From: an uncultured Acidaminococcus sp.
GTDB lineage: Bacteria; Bacillota; Negativicutes; Acidaminococcales; Acidaminococcaceae
Direction: 5' to 3'
NCBI GenBank assembly: GCA_900538365.1
Contig: UPXT01000018.1
Span: 1 to 39,039, forward strand
DNA: 39,039 nt
Shown here: positions 1-7,862 of the stretch, piece by piece
Layout of the letters: every line of letters begins with the position of its first letter
Position numbering within the stretch: the first letter of the stretch is position 1
Made by a program: the position numbers and the translations under genes
The notes under the pieces: generated by a model
What the model saw: only the letters and a program-made list of their open reading frames with translations
Databases searched by the model: none
Told to the model about the DNA's origin: nothing

Positions 1-248
1 ACCACAAGGGTTCGCTATGGATTTTTAAGTGTTCAACTTAATTATACAATCCGCCAAAACCTTGTGATATTGTATCATTTTCACTCAATTGATTCATCCA
101 TTATTGACAAAACAAGCGAATTTCCACACCTTTATGAACTATGGTTCCAGGCGCCTTACGGCCATTTTTATTGACGATTATCAGAGAAGTTATCCATCTG
201 ATTTTTCTTTTCTAATTATATGTTTTTAATCAAAATTTTAAATATCAT

Positions 249-289
249 AATCGCGATGTTATGCTTTTTTATCGATTATCATCGCGATT
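249..289. repeat. 10-bp inverted repeat around TCGCGA
   Basis: AATCGCGATG at 249-258 is repeated exactly inverted as CATCGCGATT at 280-289, with a 21-base spacer that includes ATCGAT. Each arm contains the palindrome ATCGCGAT, so two symmetrical protein-binding half sites are possible. No neighbouring gene explains it. Confidence 0.4.
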
Positions 290-446
290 GCTTCTAGATT
301 ATTTTACTAGGTTATTTTCCTTTAGCTTACCATATCATCTTTTTACTCATCATGTCCTCACTTTTACCCTTTTATCTTACCATAAACGCATTTATTTGTC
401 TTTTTATCATATACAATCATGATGTCTGTCCATTCTCCTTATTTTT

Positions 447-520
447 ATCGGTAGGATTCTGCCGATAGCAGTTATTCCCTACTTTCATACCTTTTAGGTA
501 TGAAAGTAGGGAATAACTGC
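447..520. repeat. Tandem hairpins, one with a perfect 25-bp stem
   Basis: Bases 447-454 and 459-466 form an 8-bp hairpin with one wobble pair and a 4-base loop. One base later, 468-492 and 496-520 are perfect inverted copies (25 bp) separated by only TTT. Neither strand has a T-run after the stem, so a rho-independent terminator is unlikely. Possible readings are a small palindromic mobile repeat, an RNA processing site or a protein-binding site. Confidence 0.6.
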
Positions 521-661
521 TTCATAACCAATAGGTCCTCCCCCAGCAGGTCTTTTTAGGACGCTAGCGCCCTGCCCCGTCGTCACGGAGCCATGTTCCT
601 AAAGCCGTCCCAGGTGCCCTCCCTTATTTAGTGTTTTACGTCCTTTTCTTCTCACGTCATA

Positions 662-716
662 CGAAAAATAAAAATGGGACCATGAAGAAATGATTCTTTC
701 ATTTCTTCATGGTCCC
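662..716 (-). terminator. Rho-independent terminator of the gene at 736-1950
   Basis: An 18-bp stem (676-693 with 699-716, 5-base loop) is followed on the minus strand by a T-rich tail (662-675). It begins 19 bases after the stop codon of the minus-strand gene. Its inner arms TGAAGAAATGA are identical to those of the terminator at 21213-21261. Confidence 0.85.
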
Positions 717-735
717 GTTAGGATTCCTATGATTG

Positions 736-1950
736 TTATTCTTCAGCAAGATCGAGATCGACGTCCTCGTCTTCATCATATTCAGCGTCTTCGTCGGTAT
801 GAGAATTGGCTTTCACGTCGGCGTCTTTCTTTTCGTCAGCGGCGAGGGTCTTTTCCGTTTCGGCGTCTGCTTTATCGTCGCTTTCTTTTTCTGCAGCTGC
901 CTTATCATCAGCCTTGTCCGTCTTCTTTTCACTTACGGCGGGCTTTTCCACCGTATCAAGCTTGTCATCCCGTTCTTCTTCACTGGCAGGAACAGCCTGG
1001 ACGCCTGCTGTCGATGCGCCATGGAGCACAATCCCTTGAACGGTCGTATCTTCAAGGACCTGGACATAGGTGTTGCTGCCTGCCGGAATGGTCACTTGGG
1101 CTCCCTTGACAAAGGCGCCGCCAACAATCCCGACTGGGCCAAAAAGGACCATGCCGCCAATGGAAGCACCGGCTGCACCGGCAACGGTCTTGGCCTGCTG
1201 TTTAGCCAGTTCCCCAACGGTTACGGGAATCTTTTCCCCGTTTACGGCGGTCACAGAAGAAAAGTCGATGTCAATGCGGGCATCACGTCCAAAGATGCGG
1301 GGCTGTACCACTTTTTTGATTGTGGCATTGCCTCGGGCGCCTTTTGGCAGGACAAGGGCTTCCCCAACGTACACATTGTCATCGGCGATAAAATCGACTT
1401 TATCACCGGCTTGGGCCGTCTTACTGTTGATGTCTTCCATGAATTTGATCTTAATGAGGGAATCTTTCGGCAGCGTCACAGTCTGACGGGAAAGGCTGCC
1501 TGAGGGAAAGGCACTCTTTGTGAGACGGGACAGACGGGACAGGATTGTATCCTGCGTGTACTGGGTCCCAAACAGATCCGTTTCAAGGTTCCCAATACGG
1601 GTCTTCACGCCTTCATCACTCATCCGGTCAGCAAACTGCCACTCGATGGCGTTCATCTGACTAGCAATGGAAAGCTGTGTGCCGCTTGGCGTACCTTCAA
1701 GGCGATTATAGACGCGGTCCACACGGCTCATGACACTGCCGCTCGAGGTTTGTCCATAAAGGTCCTTTTCCATCTTATCCACACGGCTTACAAGGGACCC
1801 GCTCTGTTCGGTCCCATAAAGAAACTGTTCGGATACACCCACTTTATCGGACACGGTGCCAGAAGCAAGGGATTCAGCTGCAAAAGCCGGTGTAAGACAA
1901 GTAAGGCTTACAAGGGCCGCCATCATCATACTTAGCATTTGTTTTTTCAA
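736..1950 (-). CDS. Exported protein of unknown function with acidic C-terminus
   Basis: A 404-residue protein with a typical signal peptide (residues 1-25, ending in a PAFAA cleavage motif). I chose the TTG start at 1950 because GGAGGTG lies 6 bases upstream (1957-1963); an upstream ATG at 1977 has no such site. After the signal come repeated short segments of the form YGT..GS...RVD, then a beta-rich region (about 160-310) containing a glycine-rich segment GAAGASIGGMVLFGPVGIVGGAF that could sit in or on a membrane (given here only as a description of residues rich in Gly, Val and Ile). The last 80 or so residues are almost all Asp, Glu, Lys and Ala. I do not recognise a named family. A candidate extended -10 (TGCTACAAT) lies at 1995-2003, and the terminator at 662-716 follows. 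Confidence 0.8.
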   Translation of the reverse strand: MKKQMLSMMMAALVSLTCLTPAFAAESLASGTVSDKVGVSEQFLYGTEQSGSLVSRVDKMEKDLYGQTSSGSVMSRVDRVYNRLEGTPSGTQLSIASQMNAIEWQFADRMSDEGVKTRIGNLETDLFGTQYTQDTILSRLSRLTKSAFPSGSLSRQTVTLPKDSLIKIKFMEDINSKTAQAGDKVDFIADDNVYVGEALVLPKGARGNATIKKVVQPRIFGRDARIDIDFSSVTAVNGEKIPVTVGELAKQQAKTVAGAAGASIGGMVLFGPVGIVGGAFVKGAQVTIPAGSNTYVQVLEDTTVQGIVLHGASTAGVQAVPASEEERDDKLDTVEKPAVSEKKTDKADDKAAAEKESDDKADAETEKTLAADEKKDADVKANSHTDEDAEYDEDEDVDLDLAEE

Positions 1951-2059
1951 GGGATACACCTCCGTCAGATTCTTCACACTGAAATTCTCCCTTCATTGTA
2001 GCATAAATAGAAAGCTTACGGTAGTAAAACTAAATTTTTCACAGTTTGCTGACAACCGG

Positions 2060-2968
2060 TTAATGAGCCAGCCACGGCGCAAGGGCGGCTTCCATGCTTT
2101 CATTTATACGATCCATGAGTTCATAGCGGCGGCGGTGGTTGGCCCGTTTGGAAGGTTTCAGTTCCGACAGGTCACGGCGATGCTCTGCTAAGGGGATTTC
2201 ATAAAAGCGCGGATCCTGGGTGGGCGCGCCCCCACATTCTGCCCAGAAGTCGCCAAAATTAGTTTTGAGCTTGCGGTCCATGCGGACATGATTCATGGCA
2301 TAATACCCTATATTGGTCACGGCATAGATGGTTTCTGCCCCCATAAGGCCCGCTGCCGTGCGAAGGCCGTAAAAGATCAGGTTCTTGGTACGGTAGCCAA
2401 AAAATTTCTTGGTCATGGCCTTGACGGCCTCGTTTCCTAAGGTCGTTCCTTGGAGGGCCCCCACAAAAAGAGCCGGTTTTCCCGTTTCAGGGGAAGGACC
2501 AAACCAAAACATGATCTGGTAAAAGTCAAGGGAACCCCAATGAAGAACCAAAGACAGGCAGCCTTCCTTGCGCTGACCCGGATGGAACAACAGGTCCATC
2601 GTAAGGGGCTTTTCCTCAAATGTATCGGACCAAAGGGTGATCTTATCATGGGCCTCGTAGATCGTTAAAAGAAAATCATCCGTCAGGTGCGTTTCCAAAT
2701 GGCCAATGTGCTGCTTGATGAGGGCAATGCGGTCACTAAAGGAGGCACCCTTATAAAAAAAAGCCCGTGTAGCCTGTTCCATGAGACAGGGCATGCCGGC
2801 CCGAACCCGTGCCCGTATGGGTGTTTCATGAAAAAAATGCTGGAGTCCTTTCATTTCCCTTTGATGAAAGTAGGTGCGCAGCAAAAAGACCCAGTAGCGT
2901 TTGCGTTCCTTGAGATGTGAGCAGTTATAACAGGCATGACCCGTTTCCCGGATTTCGTTCCAATCCAT
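2060..2968 (-). CDS. VirK/YbjX family (DUF535) protein
   Basis: A 302-residue protein resembling the VirK/YbjX (DUF535) family, whose members are about 300 residues long and have been linked in enterobacteria to resistance to membrane-active peptides and to virulence-factor export; the biochemical role is unknown. Family-like features are the aromatic, His- and Arg-rich middle and the segment FGYRTKNLIFYGLRTAAG-like block before the C-terminal region with ADDRF-type residues replaced here by TQDPRFYEIPL. The N-terminus has CYNC. The start at 2968 has AGGATGG 5 bases upstream; ATG at 2977 is an alternative (305 aa). Longer frames would overlap the previous gene. No signal peptide is visible. 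A terminator at 3002-3038 separates it from the upstream gene, so its promoter must be close to the start; I could not identify it. Confidence 0.75.
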   Translation of the reverse strand: MDWNEIRETGHACYNCSHLKERKRYWVFLLRTYFHQREMKGLQHFFHETPIRARVRAGMPCLMEQATRAFFYKGASFSDRIALIKQHIGHLETHLTDDFLLTIYEAHDKITLWSDTFEEKPLTMDLLFHPGQRKEGCLSLVLHWGSLDFYQIMFWFGPSPETGKPALFVGALQGTTLGNEAVKAMTKKFFGYRTKNLIFYGLRTAAGLMGAETIYAVTNIGYYAMNHVRMDRKLKTNFGDFWAECGGAPTQDPRFYEIPLAEHRRDLSELKPSKRANHRRRYELMDRINESMEAALAPWLAH

Positions 2969-3001
2969 CTTTTCCATCCTTTCTTCGATGAGCGTCTGCT
3001 T

Positions 3002-3038
3002 AAGAAAAAGGGCTGCAACAAGGTGAATTGTTACAGCC
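3002..3038 (-). terminator. Terminator after the exported protein gene at 3052
   Basis: GGCTGTAACAA and TTGTTGCAGCC pair on the minus strand (3011-3038, one mismatch) and are followed by CTTTTTCTTA. It lies 14 bases after the stop codon at 3052. Confidence 0.7.
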
Positions 3039-3051
3039 TCTTTCAGCATGA

Positions 3052-3609
3052 TTATTTGTTGTTCTTGATGGCCTTGTTCAGTTCCCGTTTGCACAAGTAC
3101 TGGAAGCGATTATGGGGATAATCGAACTTCGGATGGATGGCGCCGGATTCACGTTCATCACGGAAGCGGTAATGATCTTCCTTGTAGCTGCCATTCAGCA
3201 TGTTGATAGTGGCAAAATTCCCTTCAAAACGGAGTTTTGTCACCGGTTCGCGGCGGAAATTATCTTCTTCCACATCGAACTTATCAACACTCATGGCCAC
3301 AACGCAGTCAGCGCCGCTGGCTTTAGCGATGGCTTCCAGACCTTCTTTGGTAAAAAGGTTATCCTGCTGGGCAAGGGCGGCTTTTCTTACGATATCGGAA
3401 TCAACAAGGTCATATTCCGGATACTGGAAGAGTTCCGAAACTTCCGTGCTATAGGCAATGGGTTTGAGACCAGCGTCGTCTTCCACATTTTCGCCGATGA
3501 TGAGCGGCACGACAGCAAGCTTCATCGCGGCGTCGGCACGACTCATGCCGGGAAGGACGAGTAAAGCAGAAAAAAGCGCGGCAGCAGCCATTTTAACGAA
3601 TTTATTCAT
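3052..3609 (-). CDS. Small exported protein of unknown function
   Basis: A 185-residue protein with a signal peptide (about residues 1-28, MSRADAA before the mature part). The ribosome binding site GGAGG lies 8 bases before the ATG at 3609. The mature part begins KLAVVPLIIGENVEDD and continues with alternating helices and strands; the pattern (KLAVVP, then YDLVDSDIV, then GADCVVAMSV) is reminiscent of periplasmic proteins that build a CsgG/TolB-N-like fold, but this is only a structural impression. It has its own promoter (3648-3676) and terminator (3002-3038), so it is a single-gene unit. Confidence 0.75.
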   Translation of the reverse strand: MNKFVKMAAAALFSALLVLPGMSRADAAMKLAVVPLIIGENVEDDAGLKPIAYSTEVSELFQYPEYDLVDSDIVRKAALAQQDNLFTKEGLEAIAKASGADCVVAMSVDKFDVEEDNFRREPVTKLRFEGNFATINMLNGSYKEDHYRFRDERESGAIHPKFDYPHNRFQYLCKRELNKAIKNNK

Positions 3610-3647
3610 TTGTAGGGCCTCCTATTTTCTTTCAGGATGATAGAGCG

Positions 3648-3685
3648 ATTGTACCACAAAATTAGGAAATTGACCATAGAGTCAA
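3648..3685 (-). promoter_or_regulatory. Promoter of the gene at 3052-3609 with inverted repeat
   Basis: On the minus strand TGGTCA (3671-3676) and TACAAT (3648-3653) are separated by 17 bases. An inverted repeat TTGAC-N6-GTCAA (3670-3685) overlaps the -35 box and may be an operator. Confidence 0.5.
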
Positions 3686-3689
3686 CAAA

Positions 3690-4925
3690 TTAGGCTTCTT
3701 TGCAGTAGGCAGCAGCGACCCAACCAGTCTCGCCGTTTTCCCGTCTGACGCGAAGCCAGTTCATGCCGCCGCCATCGGCAGCGTCAAGGATGGTCACCGT
3801 CTCCCCTTGTTCAAAGTAGCCCAGGACATCGCCGTTAAGGCTGGCATCGCCGCGCATACGGACTTCCGTACCGGTAATGACGCCCTTGCGTCCATTTTGG
3901 ACAGCATCGCTGGGAACTTCATATTCATCGGCAACGACGCAGTAATCAGCAGCAATCCAGCCAGTGGCTCCATTAGCACGGGTCACTTCATACCACTTCA
4001 TGCCGCTTGCCACATCGCTTTTGAGGACGCTCAGGACTTCCCCGTCATCAAAGACACCAATGATGTCCTGATCAAGACCAGGTCCGCGTCTCATGCGGAC
4101 TTCCGTTCCCTGGACATGACCCGGTTTTCCCTGTACGGCAGGCTGTGCCGGTGTTTCCTTAACAGGCGATGCCGAAGCCGCTGCTTCTACGTCCGCGGCT
4201 TGGGAAGCGGCTTTGGGTTCAGAAGGAGTTTCAGCAGCCGGTTCCTTTTGGGCCGATGGATCCGCGGCCGCAGCTTCATCCGTCTTGGAAGAAGCCGCTT
4301 CCGGAGCGGGCGTTTCCTTCTTGGGTGCGGGAGCGGAAACCGTATCAGGCGGGATTTCCGACGCGGACAGGTTGACTTCTACTTCGCCCTCGCTCTTATC
4401 GAGGATGGAACCTGCGTGATAAAGACCGATGATGCTTCCGTCGTCATCGACATAATACGTATCGGGAAGGGCCTTTGCTTTTGCCGGATCCACGTCGTAA
4501 AGGTACTGAAGGCCGCTTTGGGTACGGTTTTCCAGCTCGGTCCCGCTGTAATAATAGCTCAGGGGTCTCAGCTCGCCGGTCTTGCGGTCAAAGGTCATGC
4601 CCTGCGTTTCTTCAACGCCCATTTCCGGCGTCATAACGAGGGTCAGGCTGATAACGTGATCGTTGGCCCGATGAACATCATAATGGACCTTGCCTCCGCC
4701 AAGAGTCGATGCTTCGCTTACAAAAGAGGCCACTTTGCTCGAAAGGGCCGAATTGATCTTATCCGTTGCCGCCTTGGTTCCGCCTGTCACTTCCGGGCAT
4801 TCCACGGTCACGGATTGCTCCGTCCGCGTCACGGTCCGAACAGGCGCACTGACAGCTGCCCACGCAGGAATGCTTGTTTCCAGGAAGGCACAGCTCATGA
4901 GGATGGCCATTGTCTTTTTTAACAT
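3690..4925 (-). CDS. Exported protein with DUF3298/RsiV-like domain and two SH3b repeats
   Basis: A 411-residue protein. Residues 1-23 form a signal peptide ending in AWA. Residues about 30-190 resemble the DUF4163/DUF3298 type seen in RsiV-like extracytoplasmic proteins: paired strands, a T-R-T-G-like TFDRKTGELRPL segment and YYVDDDGSIIGLY. A linker of Ala, Pro, Glu and Ser (about 190-265) joins this to two bacterial SH3 domains (about 268-332 and 348-408); each begins with GTEVRMR and ends with GWxAxxYC. Such SH3b pairs usually bind peptidoglycan or envelope polymers, so an envelope-facing role is inferred. GGAG lies 10 bases before the ATG, and a strong promoter is present at 4961-4989, overlapping the end of the upstream gene. 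Confidence 0.8.
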   Translation of the reverse strand: MLKKTMAILMSCAFLETSIPAWAAVSAPVRTVTRTEQSVTVECPEVTGGTKAATDKINSALSSKVASFVSEASTLGGGKVHYDVHRANDHVISLTLVMTPEMGVEETQGMTFDRKTGELRPLSYYYSGTELENRTQSGLQYLYDVDPAKAKALPDTYYVDDDGSIIGLYHAGSILDKSEGEVEVNLSASEIPPDTVSAPAPKKETPAPEAASSKTDEAAAADPSAQKEPAAETPSEPKAASQAADVEAAASASPVKETPAQPAVQGKPGHVQGTEVRMRRGPGLDQDIIGVFDDGEVLSVLKSDVASGMKWYEVTRANGATGWIAADYCVVADEYEVPSDAVQNGRKGVITGTEVRMRGDASLNGDVLGYFEQGETVTILDAADGGGMNWLRVRRENGETGWVAAAYCKEA

Positions 4926-4960
4926 GGTGCGCAGTCTCCTTCTTTTTCCTTAATACTCCT

Positions 4961-4989
4961 ATTTTACTGTATCTGTGAAGCAGGGTCAA
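4961..4989 (-). promoter_or_regulatory. Sigma-70-type promoter of the SH3b protein gene
   Basis: TTGACC (4984-4989) and TAAAAT (4961-4966) on the minus strand with a 17-base spacer. It overlaps the final codons of the YigZ gene ending at 4986. Confidence 0.7.
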
Positions 4990-5624
4990 GAATGAGACGC
5001 TTCCAGCGGTTCTTCTGCTTCAAAAAGGCGCAGCTCCTCAAGGCTGACAGGGCTGCGCAAACTTTCTGTTAGAAAATGCGTCACGTCCGCCTGATCGGCG
5101 CGCTTACAGGTAAGAATGATGGTTGCTTGGTCATCATACTGAACATCTTTGACAGAAAAAAGCGGTTTGCCGTAAAGATGGTTCAAGACGCGCCCCACAT
5201 CGTCAATGGGCCAGGTAAAGGCATAGTCTCCCATGGGAATCATGCAGGAAAGCCCAGACGCCTTGATAGCTTCTGAAACGGCCTTGGCATACGTGCGGGT
5301 AAGGCCGCCGGCGCCCAATTTGATTCCACCGAAATAACGGGTTACAACAGCAACGACGTTATAGAGCTCTTTTTGGCGCAGCACTTCAAGCATGGGCGCG
5401 CCTGCCGTGCCGGCTGGTTCCCCATCGTCACTGGACCGCTCCGCCCGGGGATTGATGCCGACGATATAAGCCGAGCAATTATGACTGGCGTCCCAATATT
5501 CTTTTTTGAGGGCCTTGATCTGAATCTGGGCCTCTTGTTCAGTGGAAACGCGGTATAAACTTGTCAGGAACCGGGATTTTTGGACCACAAGTTCCGTCTG
5601 GACATTGCGTGTGATGACGTACAA
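4986..5624 (-). CDS. yigZ: YigZ/IMPACT family protein
   Basis: A 212-residue member of the YigZ/IMPACT (UPF0029) family, small soluble proteins with an N-terminal ribosomal-S5-like domain and a C-terminal ferredoxin-like domain (DUF1949); the bacterial function is not settled, with nucleic-acid binding and translation control proposed. The family signature is present: SRFL near the start, HNCSAYIVG, DDGEPAGTAGAP, and the VVTRYFGGIKLGAGGL block. The start is taken as TTG at 5624, because AGAAGGGAG lies just upstream and the promoter at 5656-5685 would place the transcription start between it and any longer frame. The gene sits directly upstream of the SH3b protein gene, which has its own promoter. 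Confidence 0.88.
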   Translation of the reverse strand: MYVITRNVQTELVVQKSRFLTSLYRVSTEQEAQIQIKALKKEYWDASHNCSAYIVGINPRAERSSDDGEPAGTAGAPMLEVLRQKELYNVVAVVTRYFGGIKLGAGGLTRTYAKAVSEAIKASGLSCMIPMGDYAFTWPIDDVGRVLNHLYGKPLFSVKDVQYDDQATIILTCKRADQADVTHFLTESLRSPVSLEELRLFEAEEPLEASHS

Positions 5625-5655
5625 GGATGAAGGCTCCCTTCTGATAGATAGGGAT

Positions 5656-5685
5656 ATTATAGCATTTTTGGCGGCTGGCGCCAAA
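5656..5685 (-). promoter_or_regulatory. yigZ promoter with operator-like inverted repeat
   Basis: TTGGCG (5679-5684) and a perfect TATAAT (5656-5661), 17 bases apart and preceded by TGC (extended -10). TTTGGCG-N5-CGCCAAA (5667-5685) is a perfect inverted repeat covering the -35 box and part of the spacer, placed where a repressor would block polymerase. Confidence 0.65.
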
Positions 5686-5901
5686 CCGCCCGGCTCATCC
5701 ACCACCCACCAAGCCTAGTTGGTGGATACCCCCGCCCTAGTAAGGCGGAACGGCTTTCGCCGCCCTGAGGCAAAAACACGGAGGCCAAAGACCGTAAGAA
5801 AAAAGACGGCAGAGTAGGCCCAAAACCAAGCCTAATCGTAGGTTCAGTTTTGGGCGCTTCGCTTTTTATAACGATTGCAAAAAGCTGGTCTTTTTAAAAC
5901 G

Positions 5902-5943
5902 TAGAAAACAAAAAACGCATGCTGCCTCATAAAATGAGGCAGC
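5902..5943 (-). terminator. Terminator-like hairpin, possibly bidirectional
   Basis: GCTGCCTCAT (5921-5930) pairs with ATGAGGCAGC (5934-5943) around an AAA loop; flanking bases extend the stem with one mismatch. On the minus strand it is followed by a T-rich run (TTTTTTGTTTT). It would end a transcript coming from the aldehyde dehydrogenase gene or from the structured region. Confidence 0.65.
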
Positions 5944-6007
5944 ACGCGTCTTTTGGTGGTGGATGAAAAAAGCAAGTAATGTTTTTTTGCGAGCGGTTAC
6001 CAAGGCC

Positions 6008-6263
6008 GATTCGCCCGGGTCCTGAGGCTTTTTTGGAGCGTGAGCGGAAAGCGAAAAATCATGGTTTAGGGCGAATCATTTCGGACCCGTTCCCCCGTCA
6101 GGGGGCGGTTTCCATCCGCGCCTTACCCCCTATTTTGCTTCGAGTAAAAAGACAGAGCAGGAAGCATCCAGGCGTTCCCTGTCCCTAAACGTGAGACGAC
6201 CCATTCCACGACAGGCCATGCTCCCATTGTTTCCACCTCGTTTTTCATAGAACAATGGGAGCA
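6008..6263 (-). ncRNA. Candidate structured RNA with possible pseudoknot
   Basis: Two interleaved complementary pairs are present: GATTCGCCC (6008-6016) with GGGCGAATC (6069-6077), and GGGTCC (6017-6022) with GGACCC (6083-6088). The two 5' arms touch, so the helices could stack as an H-type pseudoknot, or act as alternatives. A GTCA-capped hairpin (6092-6105) and a perfect 13-bp stem (6219-6231 with 6251-6263) follow. The strand is inferred from the minus-strand T-run at 5902-5914. I recognise no known RNA family. Confidence 0.3.
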
Positions 6264-6305
6264 CGTAATTCCATTAAATCGGAGCGTTTGCTGCTTTAGG
6301 CCCAA

Positions 6306-7793
6306 TCATTTCACGTCATACATCCCACTCACCCCTTCACGCAGGTTGATGAGGATATTTTTCAACTGGCTGTAATGTTCCAGAAGGACCTTATGGGTTT
6401 CCCGGCCAATACCGGATTTTTTGTAGCCGCCGAAAGGAGCGCCGGCGGGCAGGTCGTTATAGGTGTTGACCCACATGCGTCCCGTGCGGACGGAACGGGC
6501 TACCTTAAGGGCCGTATCAATGTTCTTTGTAAAGACGGCACCGCCAAGACCGTATTCACTGGCATTTGCAAGGTCAATCACTTCGTCAAGGGTCTTAAAT
6601 TTCTGGATGACAACAACAGGTCCAAAGATTTCTTCCTGGCAGACGCGGCAGTCGTTGGTATGGCTGATAAGGATGGTTGGTTTCATAAAAAAGCCCTTAT
6701 CGCAGCCATTTTCAGTGTAGCGTTCGCCGCCTGTCACAAGTTCTGCCCCTTCTTCCACGCCGATTTTGACATAGTTCAGGACTTTTTCCTGCTGGGAACG
6801 ATAAATCTGGGCGCCCAGCTGGGTATTCGGGTCTGTCGGATCCCCAATCCGGACATGTTCAAAGGTGTCTTTCAGGTGGCTGACAAATTCATCAAAGATG
6901 CCTTCCTGGACAAAGAGACGGGAACCGGCACAGCAGACCTGGCCCTGATTGAAGAGGATGCCCTTGCAGGCACCGTCAATGGCTTGCTTAAGGTCAGCGT
7001 CATCAAAAACGATATTCGCCGATTTACCGCCAAGTTCCAAAGTCACAGGAATCAGTTTGTCACAAGCGGCCTGATAGACGCCGTGACCAACTTCTGTGGA
7101 ACCGGTAAAGGCCAGTTTATCAAGGTCCGGATGATCCAGAAGCCACTGACCGCTGCGGGAACCTTTGCCGGTAATGAGGTTCACGACCCCTTTGGGCAGG
7201 ACGCCGTCAATGAGGCGGAGCAGTTCCAGCAGGGACAAAGAGGTATGGGAAGACGGCTTAATGACAACCGTATTGCCTGCAGCAAGAGCCGGTGCAAGCT
7301 TCCAGCAGGCCATGGTAAAGGGGAAGTTCCAAGGGATGACCTGACCGACGACACCTACAGGTTCATGGAGAACAAGGGACATGGTGTTGTCGTCAAGCAT
7401 GGTGGCAGAGCCTTCCCATGCGCGCAGGCAGCCGGCAAAATAACGGAAGTGATCCGAGCCTAAAGGAATATCAGCGGCCATGGTCTCACGGATGGGTTTG
7501 CCGTTGTCGAGGGTCTCCACAAGGGCCAGCCGTTCCTTATTCTCATCGATGATGTCCGCAATCTTAAGGAGCAGGTTCTGACGCTCAATGGGAGAGGTTT
7601 TGGACCAGCTGGGGAGTGCCTCACGGGCCGCCTTGACGGCGCGGTCCACGTCTTGTTTGGTGGCTTCGGCGCACAGAGCCAAGGCTTCCCCATTGGCTGG
7701 ATTATGGGCGGCAAACGTAGTTCCGTCTGAGGCGGGTACAAATTCACCGTTGATGTACAGACCATATTCTTTTAAAAGATCGACTTTTTGCAT
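6306..7793 (-). CDS. NAD(P)-dependent aldehyde dehydrogenase
   Basis: A 495-residue class I/II-type aldehyde dehydrogenase, oxidising an aldehyde to the acid with NAD(P)+ in the cytoplasm. Visible signatures are PWNFP (154-158), the general base Glu in LELGGKS (Glu253), the catalytic Cys in GQVCCAGSR (Cys287 by alignment with the ALDH2 triplet), EEIFGPV and the C-terminal PFGGYKKSGIGRE. The length is normal. GGAG lies 8 bases before the ATG. The substrate cannot be told from sequence; the non-acylating type means it would not feed the CoA pathway next door directly. It is a single-gene unit with its own promoter and a long structured 3' region. Confidence 0.93.
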   Translation of the reverse strand: MQKVDLLKEYGLYINGEFVPASDGTTFAAHNPANGEALALCAEATKQDVDRAVKAAREALPSWSKTSPIERQNLLLKIADIIDENKERLALVETLDNGKPIRETMAADIPLGSDHFRYFAGCLRAWEGSATMLDDNTMSLVLHEPVGVVGQVIPWNFPFTMACWKLAPALAAGNTVVIKPSSHTSLSLLELLRLIDGVLPKGVVNLITGKGSRSGQWLLDHPDLDKLAFTGSTEVGHGVYQAACDKLIPVTLELGGKSANIVFDDADLKQAIDGACKGILFNQGQVCCAGSRLFVQEGIFDEFVSHLKDTFEHVRIGDPTDPNTQLGAQIYRSQQEKVLNYVKIGVEEGAELVTGGERYTENGCDKGFFMKPTILISHTNDCRVCQEEIFGPVVVIQKFKTLDEVIDLANASEYGLGGAVFTKNIDTALKVARSVRTGRMWVNTYNDLPAGAPFGGYKKSGIGRETHKVLLEHYSQLKNILINLREGVSGMYDVK

Positions 7794-7862
7794 CGTTCAT
7801 GCTCCTTTCAAGTTTGCATCACTATCATAAAAACTACTTTTGATCATTGGATTTGTTAGGTT

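Larger units (their letters stand above)
1..735. other. AT-rich non-coding region
   Basis: No open reading frame with a credible ribosome binding site is visible on either strand over these 735 bases. The first 460 bases are clearly richer in A and T than the rest of the window. They contain short imperfect direct repeats of a TATGGTAAG-TAAA motif (minus strand, about 325-390) and a 10-bp inverted repeat built on TCGCGA. The second half holds two adjacent hairpins and the terminator of the gene at 736-1950. It could be a regulatory region of a gene left of the window or the scar of a lost element. Confidence 0.6.
5700..6305. other. Structured non-coding region between aldehyde dehydrogenase and yigZ
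   Basis: No credible gene is visible. The region is rich in short inverted repeats: CCACCAA/TTGGTGG (5706-5725), a 9-bp pair GCCCAAAAC/GTTTTGGGC near 5818-5855, the terminator-like hairpin at 5902-5943, CCCCC-GTCA-GGGGG (6092-6105), two interleaved pairings at 6008-6088 and a 13-bp stem at 6219-6263. A 60-codon frame on the minus strand (6123-6305) has no ribosome binding site and runs through the hairpins. The region may be a long structured 3' untranslated RNA or a separate small RNA. Confidence 0.55.

Noticed and set aside
733..1503. A 256-codon plus-strand frame opposite the exported protein gene
   Set aside because: It mirrors the minus-strand gene, has no ribosome site, and the minus frame has a signal peptide, Shine-Dalgarno and terminator.
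5700..5900. Possible tRNA, RNase P, tmRNA or cobalamin riboswitch in the GC-rich stretch after yigZ
   Set aside because: None of the conserved signature sequences of these RNAs could be found; only short unrelated hairpins are visible.
6123..6305. A 60-codon minus-strand frame with a CSHC motif directly after the aldehyde dehydrogenase gene
   Set aside because: No ribosome binding site, it runs through a 13-bp hairpin, and its composition is unlike the neighbouring genes; the CxxC is probably accidental.
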